The notes under the pieces were generated by a model, which worked only from the letters and a program-made list of their open reading frames with translations, had not been told where the DNA came from and made no database searches. The position numbers were made by a program, and so were the translations under genes. Below, one piece after another: positions 50,619 to 61,673 of a stretch of 64,000 nucleotides of DNA (positions within the stretch are counted from its first letter, which is position 1; each line of letters opens with the position of its first letter). Source of the DNA: Perkinsus olseni (taxonomy: Eukaryota; Perkinsozoa; Perkinsida; Perkinsidae); the NCBI GenBank assembly GCA_013115135.1, contig JABANP010000104.1:1-64000 (forward strand), read 5' to 3'.

Positions 50619-51603
50619 GCGAATTGTTGATGCTGCCCAAACTCCTGGAGGGACCGAAGTAATTTAGCTTCCATTTCGCGGGTCCTCCCGATTCTCAATC
50701 AGGTCCTCAGCCCCTTCTAGTTCGCCCAATCTGTGAGTTTCGGGGGTCGCCTTCTGCGTAGCCTCCAATGGAACCGTGAGTCGATCATTTCCCTCGGTCG
50801 CATACACTTCGTGACAATCGTGTAATATTTATATCGCTCACTTTATCTTGCTCTTATAAGAAGCTACGGTGAAGGCTTCAGCCTACATTGATGATCACAG
50901 AATAGATTTGATTCCGAATGGAAGAACGGGAGTGTTGGGTTCTCAATCAGCCAGTTCCATAACAAACGGACGATTAGGCTGTCAGCCCCGTGGTGATTTA
51001 CAATTTCTTTCCTTTCGCGACCTCTCGCGTCGCCAGTTAATTTTCCTGGAAGTAGAGCTGTGCGCTCACTGACCTCGCCAAGACGAGCTCAATCGGTGCG
51101 GCGGCAGGATGTGCTCGACTCGGACGCGTATTCGTTCTGTTCGTCCAACTTAATGGCAGTGAACAAGAACGGCACCATTCTTGATAGTGCAAGGGAGAGG
51201 CAAGATCTTAGGGAGAGGAAACTCGCCCACCGGAAAATCGATACAGTTTCAAGCGGAGAGTTTCAGCTCGTTCACATTGAGTTGGTACACTCATGACTCG
51301 TACACTAGCATCCGGCCCAAGGATGCTTCGTAAACTTTCACGGTCGTACACTCTTGTAGAGCCGATCGCGGCTAACACAGCGAAACACACTGTCCTGCCT
51401 CGACCACCCGCCCCACCAGAGCAGTCTCCTGCGGGGGAGATCACTGAAATGGGGTACTTCACGCCCCGAGACAAGCTCTCCCAGATTATAACCCGGGAGC
51501 TACTCGTGGTGGAACGAAGTATATCAGGAAACACGACAGGCTCCGCTTAAAAACTTGCTCGAAGATTCACAAAACATGCAAAGACTTGAATGAAGGGAGC
51601 CAA
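50619..51603. other. No gene recognised
   Basis: Short ORFs. From about 51240 this is the 3' flank of the beta-propeller gene and belongs to segmental repeat B. Confidence 0.4.
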
Positions 51604-52785
51604 TCACACTGACAGTTGGAACACCTTCTGGGTGGAATCTTCTACGCCGGTGATGATGAGAGCTCCGTTTGGTCGCGAGAACGCGACTGAGGTGAATTTA
51701 TACCTGTAATTCAGAGTATGGATCAGACTAAGTCCTCTCTTCCGATGAACGCGAGAGACGGCGAGAACCTACCGTGTGTCTAATTTCCACTGCTTCACTC
51801 TTGCTTCACGAGACTCAGGAGGTTCCTTTGAGGGTAAGCCCGGAGACCGCGTACGCCGGTGGTGATGATGAGAGCTCCGTTTGGTCGCGAGAACGCGACT
51901 GAGGTGAATTTATACCTGTAATTCAGAGTATGGATCAGACTAAGTCCTCTCTTCCGATGAACGCGAGAGACGGCGAGAACCTACCGTGTGTCTAATTTCC
52001 ACTGCTTCACTCTTGCCCCCGAGGATATGTCCCAAAGCAGCAAGGTCTCACAGTCCAGGAGGACTATCAGCCGTGGCGAGTCGATCGATACTGAAGCATC
52101 GGCGAGACCTATCACCGTACAAGGATGCCCGATGGTATACCTACTCAGAAAAATACGGTAGAACGTGCGCGGCGACAACATTACATCAGCTGCCCGAATC
52201 TCGTTGCTCCCTGATCTGGCGAGAATTCATAAACGCGTACTTGGCTGCTGGCGTCCGAAGCGAGAAATGCTCGGTCGCCAATCAGGGCCAGGGACGTAGC
52301 GCTACTGATGGGAGCTTCTGATACAATCGACGAATTTGATAGACGCCGTATCTGTCGATTTCCTTTCTGCACGAGATGTAACTGGTCATCGTTCACGAAC
52401 AATGTGGCGGTCTCATTCTGGAGCTGATCAACCTGATCAGGACAAGTTCATGATCAAGAGCCTCGACGAACCTTCGAGACCAGCCACGACCTCAGAGTTA
52501 CGAGTCCAAGACAAATGCGTGTTGCTTCTTATCACAGAGAATTCACTTCAGGAAGCTGAGCGATGTTGCGAGAACGGAGTGCTTCTGATGATGCAGCACT
52601 AGACCCCTGCAAACGAGGTACCACGGATAATGCGTTACCTTCTTGACCATCAGCTCATTCGTGGCACCATCCCATTCTATTTGCAACAGCCTGTAGGTCG
52701 ATAGGACGTATAAAGTATCAGCACCCACGAAAACGCCTGAAAGATACTACTATCACCTCATCGCTCATCGTGTTACCTCACTAGC
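51604..52785 (-). CDS. WD40/beta-propeller protein with duplicated 3' exons, start unresolved
   Basis: Exons solved: 52432-52185 (LQNETATLFVNDDQLHLVQK, LALIGDRAFLASDASSQVRV), 52140-51985 (RLIVLLDCETLLLWDISSGA, RVKQWKLDT) and one from 51915 (YKFTSVAFSRPNGALIITTG), with introns of 44 and 69 nt. The LLLWDISSG and TSVAFS pattern is WD40-like. A further exon near 52720-52640 reads GADTLYVLSTYRLLQIEWDG. Downstream, the block of part of exon, intron and exon is repeated at 51643-51805, where it ends VEDSTQKVFQLSV with a stop at 51604, probably the original C-terminus. The first copy (51855-52016) may stop early. The start and exon joints above 52432 are not resolved. Confidence 0.65.
51643..52016. 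repeat. Tandem duplication of about 162 bp
   Basis: 51643-51805 and 51855-52016 are nearly identical, from GCCGGTGATGATGAGAGCTC through GGATCAGACTAAGTCCTCTC to TTTCCACTGCTTCACTCTTG. The high identity suggests a recent event. A third, diverged copy is at 47230-47370. Confidence 0.85.
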
Positions 52786-54007
52786 GACTGACTCGAAGAA
52801 TGGCGGAAAACTTATTGGGATGGTTTGGAGTTTCGCGACGTCCGGTTCGGAGTCATTAACCGCTTCGAGAATAATATGCACCTGCAGGAGAATGCAGCCA
52901 ACGAGGCCGACCCATACGAGTTAGCTGAAGCCTACCAGTGTGGCAATGAATGTCGCTATAACGAGCATCCAGAGGATCCTATGGAAGTGGCGCATAGTAT
53001 ACCGCACCTAAGTCAGCACGCAGAGCAAATAAAGGGGGTTGGGGTGAATTAGCTACTCTCTGGGAATCTTCAGAACAGGGAGTTTCGGTGGGCACCAGTA
53101 TAGCAGAGACACCCGTCGCTTGGCTTTGCTAACACAGAACGACTCCCGCATTGCCGCAGCGATAGCGGTCTGCCTCACCAGGCGGGGGTAGGGTGAACCC
53201 CGCCGCTCTCCATCGCAGGACGCCCCATCTGTCAGAGACGACGCATCCCGAGGGGCTATCGAGACTCGACCCTCCTCTACGTCGGCGACCGAAGGATTGG
53301 CGAACATGGCCTGGCACGAGCATCGACGGAGCGGGATCGGCGGTCAACTCACAGGCGGGTAATCCTGCATTTGTTTCTCTTCCATTGCAACGTTCCTCCG
53401 CCGAGACGTCATCGGTGGAACCTGAGATACTGCCAGATCAACAATCACGCGACTTGAGTGTGTCTCACCGATGCTGCACAATTATCGAGAGGAAGGCAGC
53501 CCGCTCTGGGGTGGACTACACTTGAGTCGTCGTCGAAAATACTGTCACAGTCCTTCACATGGTGATCTTGACGCTGGCGGAAGCCTGCAGGCTCAGCAGT
53601 ATTCGAGGAACATGAGGACACTCCATTCAGGAAAAGCACTCTTGCTCGGATTCTACTAGCGGCCAGCCGCTGAGGAGCACCTTCAAAAACGCCTCCAAGG
53701 TCTCGGTCAACTGGCACATCATGTCGTTTGCTGTTGCCGGCTGTCGACTGAACAAGAGCTCCATCTGAGAGACAAGTCAGCATATGAGCACGACGCATCT
53801 GCTTCAGAGCACTGTGTAACGCTACTAAGGCCTACTGCATTCTGCTGCCAGATCTGCTGTATACGCCGTCCCGTCTCTGGCTTCACAAACGGATTCCAGA
53901 GACGACTTTGAGAGATCCTCCGCTACTTGGAGCGTTCTACCGCTGAACGGGGCTCGCGTAGAGCCTGCTGATGGTGGCTGCGAGGCCTGAGAAAATACGA
54001 GAAAAAC
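52786..54007. other. Coding-like fragments on both strands, no gene solved
   Basis: On plus, 52825-53052 reads like protein (NEADPYELAEAYQCGNECRY). On minus, the frame near 53760-53650 reads MELLFSRQPATANDMMCQLT then ETLEAFLKVLLSGWPLVES. Neither is recognisable or joinable. Confidence 0.35.
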
Positions 54008-54079
54008 GCTCCACGATGGGTTCGAACCATCGACCTTGTGGTTAACAGCCACACGCTCTGCCTACTGAGCTAGCGGAGC
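54008..54079 (-). tRNA. trnN-GTT: tRNA-Asn (GTT)
   Basis: A complete 72-nt cloverleaf without intron. The acceptor GCTCCGC pairs with GTGGAGC (one G-T wobble). The D-arm GCTCAGTAGGCAGAGC, anticodon arm TGTGGCTGTTAACCACA with anticodon GTT, variable loop AGGTC and T-arm GATGGTTCGAACCCATC are all paired. The CCA end is not encoded, as expected in a eukaryotic nucleus. Both internal promoter boxes are present. The variable loop and T-arm of this tRNA are the part that the intronic T family resembles. Confidence 0.97.
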
Positions 54080-54940
54080 TTGTGATGTTTATAGATGCAC
54101 TGACACGAGGGATGGTACTAATTGCTATCATCCTCACTTTCTCTTCCTCCTTCGTAACCAAGAGAGCTTTCTTGGCTTTCTTTTGATCACGTTTCGCACA
54201 TGAACCGAAAGGCGCTTTCAGCAGACCTCCGGCCGATCGAAAATGCCTCTTCGACCTCTCTTTCGTCAGAGTAACTGAAACTCGCTTTGATTGGACAAAA
54301 TGGAGTTTACTCGAAATCTCAAGAGAACACAATGCTCCATATACCTCCATACACGCACAGGAAAGTGCTACGAGCCGCAGAGCGCTACTAGCATCGAGAA
54401 GACTTGCACAAGTTGTGCACAACCGGCAAAGACGGGACGAATGGCATTCCAATGAGCCACCGCGCATACACTGCGAGAACAGTTCTTGAGTAGTGCCTCG
54501 ACAAGGCTTCTAGGATATGGGCTTTGATGGAAGTCCTCACATCCGTAGCAAGGGACGCTCACCATCCACATACCCGGTGGATACGGTTCGCACGGCGCAG
54601 CAATGCTGACTCAGCAATGCTGAGCCATGAGATACTAGGCCTACTTACCGAAATCGCCAAAGCTCGGGCGAGTTGAATCTGTTTCCCGCGCATGATAAAA
54701 CGCAGTTGCTGTGACCGAGAACAGAAGTGGCGCAGCGAAGACGCACAACATGAATCTGAAGCAAGCTAAGATGTCGTTCCCAGTCCCCCTGCATCCACTC
54801 ACACGTCAGCTCGGAACCATTCGGATGTATCGAGTCGTGAACCGAGCGTGCCTGAATGCAACATCTACGTAGAAGTCTGAGGGGAAGCTGTCATACAGAC
54901 GACTGCTGCTATGAGGGCAGTGCCGCCAGCTCTGAGGTAT
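54080..54940. other. No gene recognised
   Basis: The minus-strand ORF at 54042-54467 overlaps the tRNA at its end and has no domain, so I do not call it. Short ORFs only. Confidence 0.4.
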
Positions 54941-54943
54941 TTA

Positions 54944-55560
54944 TCAGAGAACTCCTTCAATGGGATGTACCTCGAGAGTTCCGAATTCTCCACTTCCCAC
55001 AACCAGACACGCCAACCTGTTTATCTGCTCCTTGAAGTGCTCGTTAATGTTAATTTGGGTTTCTGCATAAAATTCTTTCGTGTCGACTATTCGCCCTGTC
55101 GCATCGCCACCGGCGCCTCCTCTCGTATCAGGAGCGGAGCCGACCGCTTCGGAACCATCAATCGGAACGGCTTGCAATGCCTTCACTCTGAGCGGGCTTC
55201 CTGAATGACGCAGCGCTACCTTCCCTCCTCACCGGTCCCATAAAGATAGGCCGCCGGCATTCCTGATTTCGTTCTCTGAGGGCAGGTAAATTCTGTACTC
55301 CTCCAGAAGGAGAGCTCGGGCGAATTTTGATACGCAAACCTAACCTTTGAGTTAGCGCCCATCGAGCAACCTGCGACCGACCTGATAGACACTGGCCAGC
55401 CATATACTAAGGAAAGTGAGGCAGATGCTCCAGGCGATGTTAAACATCCATATGTCCGCCCAGGCCGAAATAGCATCAGGAGGGGGATAGCCCTCTGTAA
55501 ACCTACCCTCTCACTTGCTATGATGATTGATGGAGCTGTCACTCACACTGCGAAACAACA
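54944..55560 (-). CDS. Membrane protein exons, unidentified
   Basis: A minus-strand frame near 55490-55380 reads YPPPDAISAWADIWMFNIAW then SICLTFLSIWLASVYQVGRR, a clear transmembrane helix with basic flank. A later frame ending at 54944 reads ATGRIVDTKEFYAETQININ and EHFKEQINRLACLVVGSGEF. They are probably exons of one gene, but I could not fix the splice sites between 55350 and 55190. Confidence 0.45.
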
Positions 55561-55826
55561 GCCCAGCATTATCGATCCTACCGTCATCGAGGTGAGGACT
55601 GTCTCGACCTGACCATCAACAACAATCAACTTAATACCCTCTAGGGGAAGTACTAGATATCCACTAGATCTCAATTAGTAGCGGAACGGTGATCAATAGT
55701 AAATTGATTCAACTCTAGCCCTGAGGCATGACGAATGCCCCACGAACTCCTACATTCCTCCTAGACCCGCCGTTCAGTAAAGCAGGACCAGCAATACGTA
55801 GATATCGCATCCCTCGCTAGCTCACC

Positions 55827-56081
55827 TCAAGTTTCCTCAGATCCCGTATATCCTCCCTCAGCGCCATACTCCTCTGCAGCCTCACTGAATGGCCCTGTAT
55901 GTCTTGAGCAATCTACCGGAGCCCCTGGCAAAGACCAAGCTAACCGCTCCGACCTTACCTCTGCTTGATGCTGATCTGAATGCAGGGCAGCCCACGCCCC
56001 GAAGGTGCCTAATATACAATTCAAAATACCCAGACCCGCTTCCACTGGGGTGATGGGGGACTGCATGAACGCATCCCACAT
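55827..56081 (-). CDS. Small hypothetical membrane protein
   Basis: ATG-started, 84 residues. VEAGLGILNCILGTFGAWAA is a likely membrane segment, and the rest is polar and acidic. The stop is directly followed by a donor-like GTGAGC, so it might instead be the first exon of the gene at 55.5 kb. Confidence 0.4.
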   Translation of the reverse strand: MWDAFMQSPITPVEAGLGILNCILGTFGAWAALHSDQHQAEVRSERLAWSLPGAPVDCSRHTGPFSEAAEEYGAEGGYTGSEET

Positions 56082-56185
56082 TCGTCACCACCGAGGCCAG
56101 TTTCGAGTTCATAAACTAGTCGCCCTCCGGCCCTACCGCTGCAGTGCTGTTATACGACTGTAATTCTACCTTCAGCGCCTGATTA

Positions 56186-56851
56186 ACTACACCATTTCCA
56201 GACCTACTTAGTAAAACCCCAGAGCAAATTAGTAAAACCCCGGAGCAACTTAGTAAACCCCAGGCCAAATTAGTAAAACCCCAGAGCAATTCAATAAAGC
56301 CCTGACCAAATTAGTAAAACCCTAGAGCAATTTAGTCGGCACACGATCGGCATCCGGATCGTCCGGGACGATTCGTCCCTCCTCCCGGCCCGGGGACTCC
56401 GGCCATGAGTGGCGGAGACGCGGTGGAACGAAGACAGAGCGAAGGCAGAGTACCTCCTGCAGTGCTGTGGGAAGTTGCTTCAGAAAGGGGTTGAAGCGGT
56501 AACTACGCAACTCTGTATACGATGCTTCAATCACGCCCAAACATTGTACCCTCGTTGCTATGGAAGGCATGCCAGTCGGAGGCCCAATTCGAATGTTCAA
56601 CGATAACTTCAAAAACCTGCGATCTGTAGAATACCGAGTGCTTACTTCATGTAGGCCGATTGTGAGTTTTCCGTAATTTTAGTGATTTCTTGGGGGCTCT
56701 ACTAAATTGGTCTTTCATAAAATTAAATTGCTTTGGGATTTTACTAATTTGGTCTAGGCTTTATCAAATTGCTTTGGGGTTTTACTCATTTGCTCTGGGC
56801 TTTATCAAATTGCTCTGGGGTTTTGCTAAGTAGGCCTGGAAATGGTGTAGT
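56186..56851. mobile_element. Non-autonomous DNA element with long terminal and subterminal inverted repeats
   Basis: The left end ACTACACCATTTCCAGACCT, then ACTTAGTAAAACCCCAGAGC, is matched at the right end in reverse complement with two or three mismatches. Inside each end, units of the type CAAATTAGTAAAACCCC(A/G)GAG are repeated about six times (56205-56335) and again inverted (56740-56830). 666 bp, no transposase ORF. It shares ACTACACC(A/T)TTTCC with the element at 42875. Confidence 0.85.
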
Positions 56852-57317
56852 CCTACTCGAGCTCGAGCAACGAGACACATGCTACAATAACGTCGTTTTC
56901 CAAACACTCAAGCGAAGCTGTTGTTTCAAATCTAACTCTGAATTCACTTACCGCTGGCGACGTTCAATGTCGCTGTAGCGCCGTTAATTAGAGCGCCGAC
57001 CAGAGGGAATACCATAATAAACGAGGTAAAAGAAGGAGTGCGCAAATATCTCTGAAGAAGTCAGTAAGGTGGGTTATGTTGAAGTAGTTCGTAAATATGC
57101 AGCCCCAGTAGGGCGACCACCACGACTGTTGGACGATAGGAAAGCTTCCTGTTGTATGATATACTAAAGCGCAACAGTCCAGCTACCATGCAAGTAAAAA
57201 ATGTCAACAACGCGTCTACCAATGCTCTCAGACCACTTGCCGTAGCGATAACAGTTGCGAAGATTTAGGAGAGCCTCGTGAAAGCAATGTGGCGGATGTG
57301 GGGCGATGCTCTGTATC

Positions 57318-57800
57318 TTAGCAATATCGGGGACTGCCAACTTTCCTCACAGCCTCCCGATCAGCGGTCACGCAGATACGCATGAATGGGTATGCTAAGT
57401 CGTCACTGTCGGGTATAAAGTCTGCTTGAGGCTTACATGTGAGCTCTTGTGGTATAGCCCATATCGCAGTGTTGTCAGAAGAATTCCTTCTGGCATACAC
57501 CTCTGCCATCACAGCCGCCGATTCCGCATACTCTACGGCGTCTGGGCGCTCGATTGTCGTCAGGGCCGAGTCTAGCCTTCCCAAGCAGACAGCACTGGAT
57601 ACCAGAGAGCACCGTGGAGCACCATGCCGCCGCCATTGTGATTGAAAACCCGGTGTAGCTTGGAGCTCCCGAGTTGAACTCGCGAGCTTCGCGGCCGAGG
57701 GAGTTCTTCGAGCTCTTCCAGGTTCTGCCAGGTTCTTTCACGTAGGATCTTTGTTTTACTAAGGCTCCTATTTTGGAGTGGATGCTCAACGACAAGCTCA
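57318..57800 (-). CDS. Hypothetical protein, partial
   Basis: The C-terminal frame reads LDSALTTIERPDAVEYAESA, AVMAEVYARRNSSDNTAIWA and YPFMRICVTADREAVRKV, stopping at 57318. It is coding-like and may begin in a different frame further upstream (57600-57800) through an intron with donor GTATCCAG. No family recognised. Confidence 0.4.
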
Positions 57801-58303
57801 ATTAAAGCATAATAATTTTGCGTTTACTATCCGCTCAGTACTGAACTCATTGCCATCAGAGTCCCAACAAAGAACTAACTTGAATAGTGAGGGTGTGGAA
57901 GACCCAGCATGACTGGATCTACCCCGGGCCTCTAACGACCCATCAGCGAGTTGACTGACTAAGAACGGCCATAGCTCGGCCCGAGCAGGAGTACGAGAAC
58001 ACGCTGAGGGGCCCTCAAGGGGCAGAAAGCGAAGGACTAATTGGCCACCAGGACTGGCTGCAAAACCTCACTGAGCATAAATCAGGTGCGGTAGCGACAG
58101 CTCGCAGCGACCATCTGAGATGTAGTGATGACAATAATGACAATAATAATAATGGGCAAGGCCGAGTCGTAACCTCGTTGCAGAACCGGGCGGTTACCAA
58201 TGTCGAATACGGGATAGATTCTACGAGATTCCGCAAACGCCATCCTCAAGGTCTTTGACTTCTCAGAGATCGTGAGGTGAGTGGGCCTCGAAGTCGAACG
58301 CCT
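57801..58303. other. No gene recognised
   Basis: Contains a short CAATAATGA/AATAATAAT tract near 58129-58155. Short ORFs only. Confidence 0.45.
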
Positions 58304-59062
58304 CTACTCGACTTTTTTGAGAGTGAAGGTCCCCGATTGGTCCGCGTCCAGTTGCACGTAAAGTGTATTTGGCACTGGGGAGAAGACAAACAAGGTAGGA
58401 GACGCGCTCGTCGGCAGGTCAGGTCTTGAACAAGTTCCCACCACCTTGTGAATGAATCTTGCGTAAGCATCTTTGTCAGGTAAATACTGAATGTTGGTTC
58501 TCTGGTCGACCTTCACATTAGTGAACTCTTTCGCGTCAGTATTAGGTCCACACCTGATCTTCAGAGTTATGCTTGTAGAAGAGATTATCACGACCAAGGC
58601 GAAGCTTTTTTTTCCACCTTCGAGATAGGCGTATTTACCCGTTACCGGAGGTAGGGCCTTTCTAAGGAAGAGTAGCGATTCCCCGTCAAATGCAGCAGTG
58701 AAAGCCAACGCGCTGTACTTGCGCAGGTAGGTCAAGTCACCATCTTGCATCTTCACTGCCGAAAAAGCTGTATTGACTGAGTTCTTGAACTGGTCGAAGT
58801 CTTCATAGTCAACAGTGTAGTTTCTGTAAACTGGGTTCGTGTAATGACCAGGAACTTCTCTGAGAGGAGAGGGGCTCGGGCTCGAGACTTTTGACCCGGA
58901 AGGCGACTCGATCTTCCATGACACAAAGCCATCCTTTACAATAGCTCGCATGTCCAACAAGGACTTGGTACGTGTTGCCTCGTATTCTCCAACGAACTGA
59001 GCGGTCGTACTCACCAGAGATAGAGTGGCGATGACGGACCAAGTCGCGGGGGATTTCACCAT
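58304..59062 (-). CDS. Secreted protein, 252 residues, unknown family
   Basis: An intronless ORF from the ATG at 59062. Residues 1-22 are a signal peptide (MVKSPATWSVIATLSLVSTT, AQ). The mature protein has only two cysteines, one predicted N-glycosylation sequon (NYT) and a mixed alpha/beta composition ending in strands (TLYVQLDADQSGTFTLKKVE). Small single-exon secreted genes are typical of this part of the window. I do not recognise the family. Confidence 0.75.
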   Translation of the reverse strand: MVKSPATWSVIATLSLVSTTAQFVGEYEATRTKSLLDMRAIVKDGFVSWKIESPSGSKVSSPSPSPLREVPGHYTNPVYRNYTVDYEDFDQFKNSVNTAFSAVKMQDGDLTYLRKYSALAFTAAFDGESLLFLRKALPPVTGKYAYLEGGKKSFALVVIISSTSITLKIRCGPNTDAKEFTNVKVDQRTNIQYLPDKDAYARFIHKVVGTCSRPDLPTSASPTLFVFSPVPNTLYVQLDADQSGTFTLKKVE

Positions 59063-60119
59063 AGATAGAATAGAGTAGTTGTATGAAGAGTAGGTTCTAA
59101 AAACGAAGGAGCGCAGAGGCAGAAGCAGTTGGATCGTAAGAGGCTCTTATGTGTGCACTATAACTCGGTACAGTGTGGCTATTTGGAACAGGACTCAAAG
59201 TGTGGTAAACATGAGATAAACCTGTTGCAGAGTTAGGGTGAACGCACGTTCAATAGCATGACTATGAACGCACGCGTTCGCTGAGCCGAACGTACGTACC
59301 TCGGGTAAAGGCGCACGCCAAGAAAGGAGGATACGAAGCAGCGATGGAGGTAGTTGTCACTATAGTGCATGCCTCTCGGAGAAATCTGGGGGGAAAAGTT
59401 TGAAGATGCTTTTGATGTAATACACGATTCAACTCAGGTACTAGCCGATGCGCGGCTGAGGAACTACCTACCCAGTTTGGCCTGTTTTCCGCAGCTCAGT
59501 AGCTGATTGCGTCCCACTGTACGGGCTAATTCGCACGCAGACACTTGTACGCTACGCTTGGGAAGGGTCCCTCGAGTGATGCACACTGGTCGAATCATTT
59601 GGACGTCATAACTGTGCCAGTCCCAGTGTGAGTCAACATGAAACCTCTGACTGCGGGGACTGGGACAAAGGAACGATTATGGCACACCTTAACAGGGCAT
59701 GTGCCAGTACCACGGTTACACGTGCCCCCTCGCGTGCATGAGTGCGCGTTCTAGGCTAGAACTTGCGGTAGGGTAGATTACGCTATAGAATCTCATTATC
59801 GATCAACTTCCGAAGACTCACAACCCGGAGAACAGACGCCTTTGGGCACAGCGCAAAAAGCTTCTGCCGAACCACGTTGAGTGAAGGTGAAGAGAATCGG
59901 AGCTGTTCCGAGAGCAGCCACTGATTCTCTCCAAAAACTTTAGTTTGTACATGTTGACCAATCCTTGGTCACTTGCTCTCTTACTCTATTCCCCAACGCA
60001 CTCGAGCATGGAAACATGGTGGAATTACCTCCTCAGTGATCGCTTACCACGCCTTCTACCCTGTTGAGCATCAGTAATGGCACAGTACACTGTAGTGACT
60101 GCAGGTTAATATGAGCCGT
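59063..60119. other. Upstream region and repeat copy, no gene recognised
   Basis: No long ORF. It contains the second copy of the repeat seen at 45615 (59235-59390), lying in the promoter region of the secreted gene on its left. Confidence 0.45.
59235..59390. repeat. Diverged dispersed repeat, copy 2
   Basis: See 45615-45800. It sits 170-330 bp upstream of the start codon of the secreted gene at 59062. Confidence 0.5.
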
Positions 60120-60310
60120 TTTGTTGTGTATGAGCCTGCTGCCACCCTCCTCTGGCTCCCTAAGATTTCGTAATGCCCCCGTAAGATCATGTTCCCCTGC
60201 AGCCTAGCGGGGCGGAGCACGGTTCATGGGCTGCTTCACGCAACGACATGCCTTGCAGCGCGATTAAGAGCTGCGTGAATCTGCAAAGTTCCTCGAGTTG
60301 ACTTAGTCTA
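60120..60310. repeat. Direct repeat pair, copy 1
   Basis: ACCCTCCTCTGGCTC, CTTGCAGCGCGATT and AGCTGCGTGAATCTGCAAAG recur at 60815-61000 in the same order. Confidence 0.65.
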
Positions 60311-60787
60311 ATCGTATCCACCAAGTGGGTGTGCCCCTCAGCTTCCCTTGATCTTAGCGCAGAGCGATCGAATGCTGGCGCAATAATCGAAGGGCGAACT
60401 ACAAGTGGTCAGACGATAACGATGACAAGGGTAAGCGCGCAGGGCACGATCCCTACACCATGCTACGCGGCCATAATCGTTCGCGAAATACTCTGCTTGC
60501 CCAAATCGTAATACATCGCTCTCGTCTTTGGCGTACATTGTGGCTCGTTAATGCCTCCTCTCATGGAAGGTTAAGCGATGATAGGTCCCACACTACAGAT
60601 ATCTCAAGGCCTCCCGTATTACACCCAATTCGGGCGAACGCTTTTCCTTCTCGTGAAACTCCGCTCAACCCCCGAGCTCAAGGGCCTGAGAAAACTCGGT
60701 TTGGCCAAGAGAAATCGGACGGGCGGGGTAAGCCGCAGAGGAGTTCGATACTGCTCCCCCAACAGTGGAGGCGTCACGACAGGTCCA
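60311..60787. other. No gene recognised
   Basis: Short ORFs between the two repeat copies; a real product cannot be argued. Confidence 0.4.
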
Positions 60788-61010
60788 TATGAGCTGTGTT
60801 GTCGTAGAGGAGCCCGCGGCTACCCTCCAGGAGGGTCCTCCTCCTCCTCGAGCCTTCATACATCTCGTAATGTTCTCGTAAGGCCAAGTTCGTCTATAAC
60901 CTCCCCAGACCATCGCCTTCCAATGAAAAGCTTTCATGAGTTGTTACACGCAGAGACACGTCTTGCAGTGTCTCGATTGACAGCTGCGTGAATCTGCAAA
61001 ACTTATCGGC
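60788..61010. repeat. Direct repeat pair, copy 2
   Basis: ACCCTCCAGGAGGGTCC, CTTGCAGTGTCTCGATT and AGCTGCGTGAATCTGCAAAA match copy 1. The copies are diverged, so the duplication is old. Confidence 0.65.
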
Positions 61011-61142
61011 TGGACGTATCCCTGGATCACTCTAGTGGTAGTCACAATGGTGATCGATAGACGTTCATCATATTCGACCTTTACTCAAGCTCCTTGGGAG
61101 CAAATTACATCAACATCACGTCGTGAATCACCGTCATGGCGA

Positions 61143-61634
61143 CTACAAAAGGATTCGATGATTGGCCGAGATATCTTTCGACTCGATGAGAGGGATCAGA
61201 TTTTCAGCGGCCTCGAGCGCCATTAGGGCCTCCTCGCAAGCACGCTTAATCCCCTCCGGTAGTTCCAATGCAGTTTTCCCAGGAGGAGCGTTCATGCCAG
61301 TGCATTCGGGAGGAACCTTCAAGTTTGCCCGTGGCTCCAATCCAGTATCGGGACTGAGGCAAATCGACAACCTGATAATGGTATCAGAATTCTCCTCACC
61401 CTGTACCTCCCAATAGAAGGAGTCGGTGTATCTACTTCGGGGCGTATCTTGGCCTGAGCGAGAATACCGAAGGTGAATTGACCTGCTGGCCCCTTCGGAA
61501 GACGATGTCCATATTCTTACGGCTTGAGGGTCGTGTGAAGCGCCTGTGCGGATTCCATCCCCGAGAGGTATGTGAGATAGCATAGCAGCAACCGTCATAG
61601 CTGATGCTGCAATGACGATCTTCCAAGTCGGCAT
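61143..61634 (-). CDS. Secreted protein, 163 residues, unknown family
   Basis: From the ATG at 61634, MPTWKIVIAASAMTVAAMLS is a signal peptide. An in-frame ATG 39 nt upstream (61673) would bury it, so I prefer 61634. The mature part is polar with two cysteines close together and a helical C-terminus (GIKRACEEALMALEAAENLI). Intronless. No known domain. Confidence 0.65.
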   Translation of the reverse strand: MPTWKIVIAASAMTVAAMLSHIPLGDGIRTGASHDPQAVRIWTSSSEGASRSIHLRYSRSGQDTPRSRYTDSFYWEVQGEENSDTIIRLSICLSPDTGLEPRANLKVPPECTGMNAPPGKTALELPEGIKRACEEALMALEAAENLIPLIESKDISANHRILL

Positions 61635-61673
61635 GGCAAAGGGTAGTCGTAACAGCACTGTAGAAGGGACCAT

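Noticed and set aside
54042..54467. 141-residue minus-strand ORF
   Set aside because: Its 3' end runs into the tRNA-Asn gene and it shows no family similarity.
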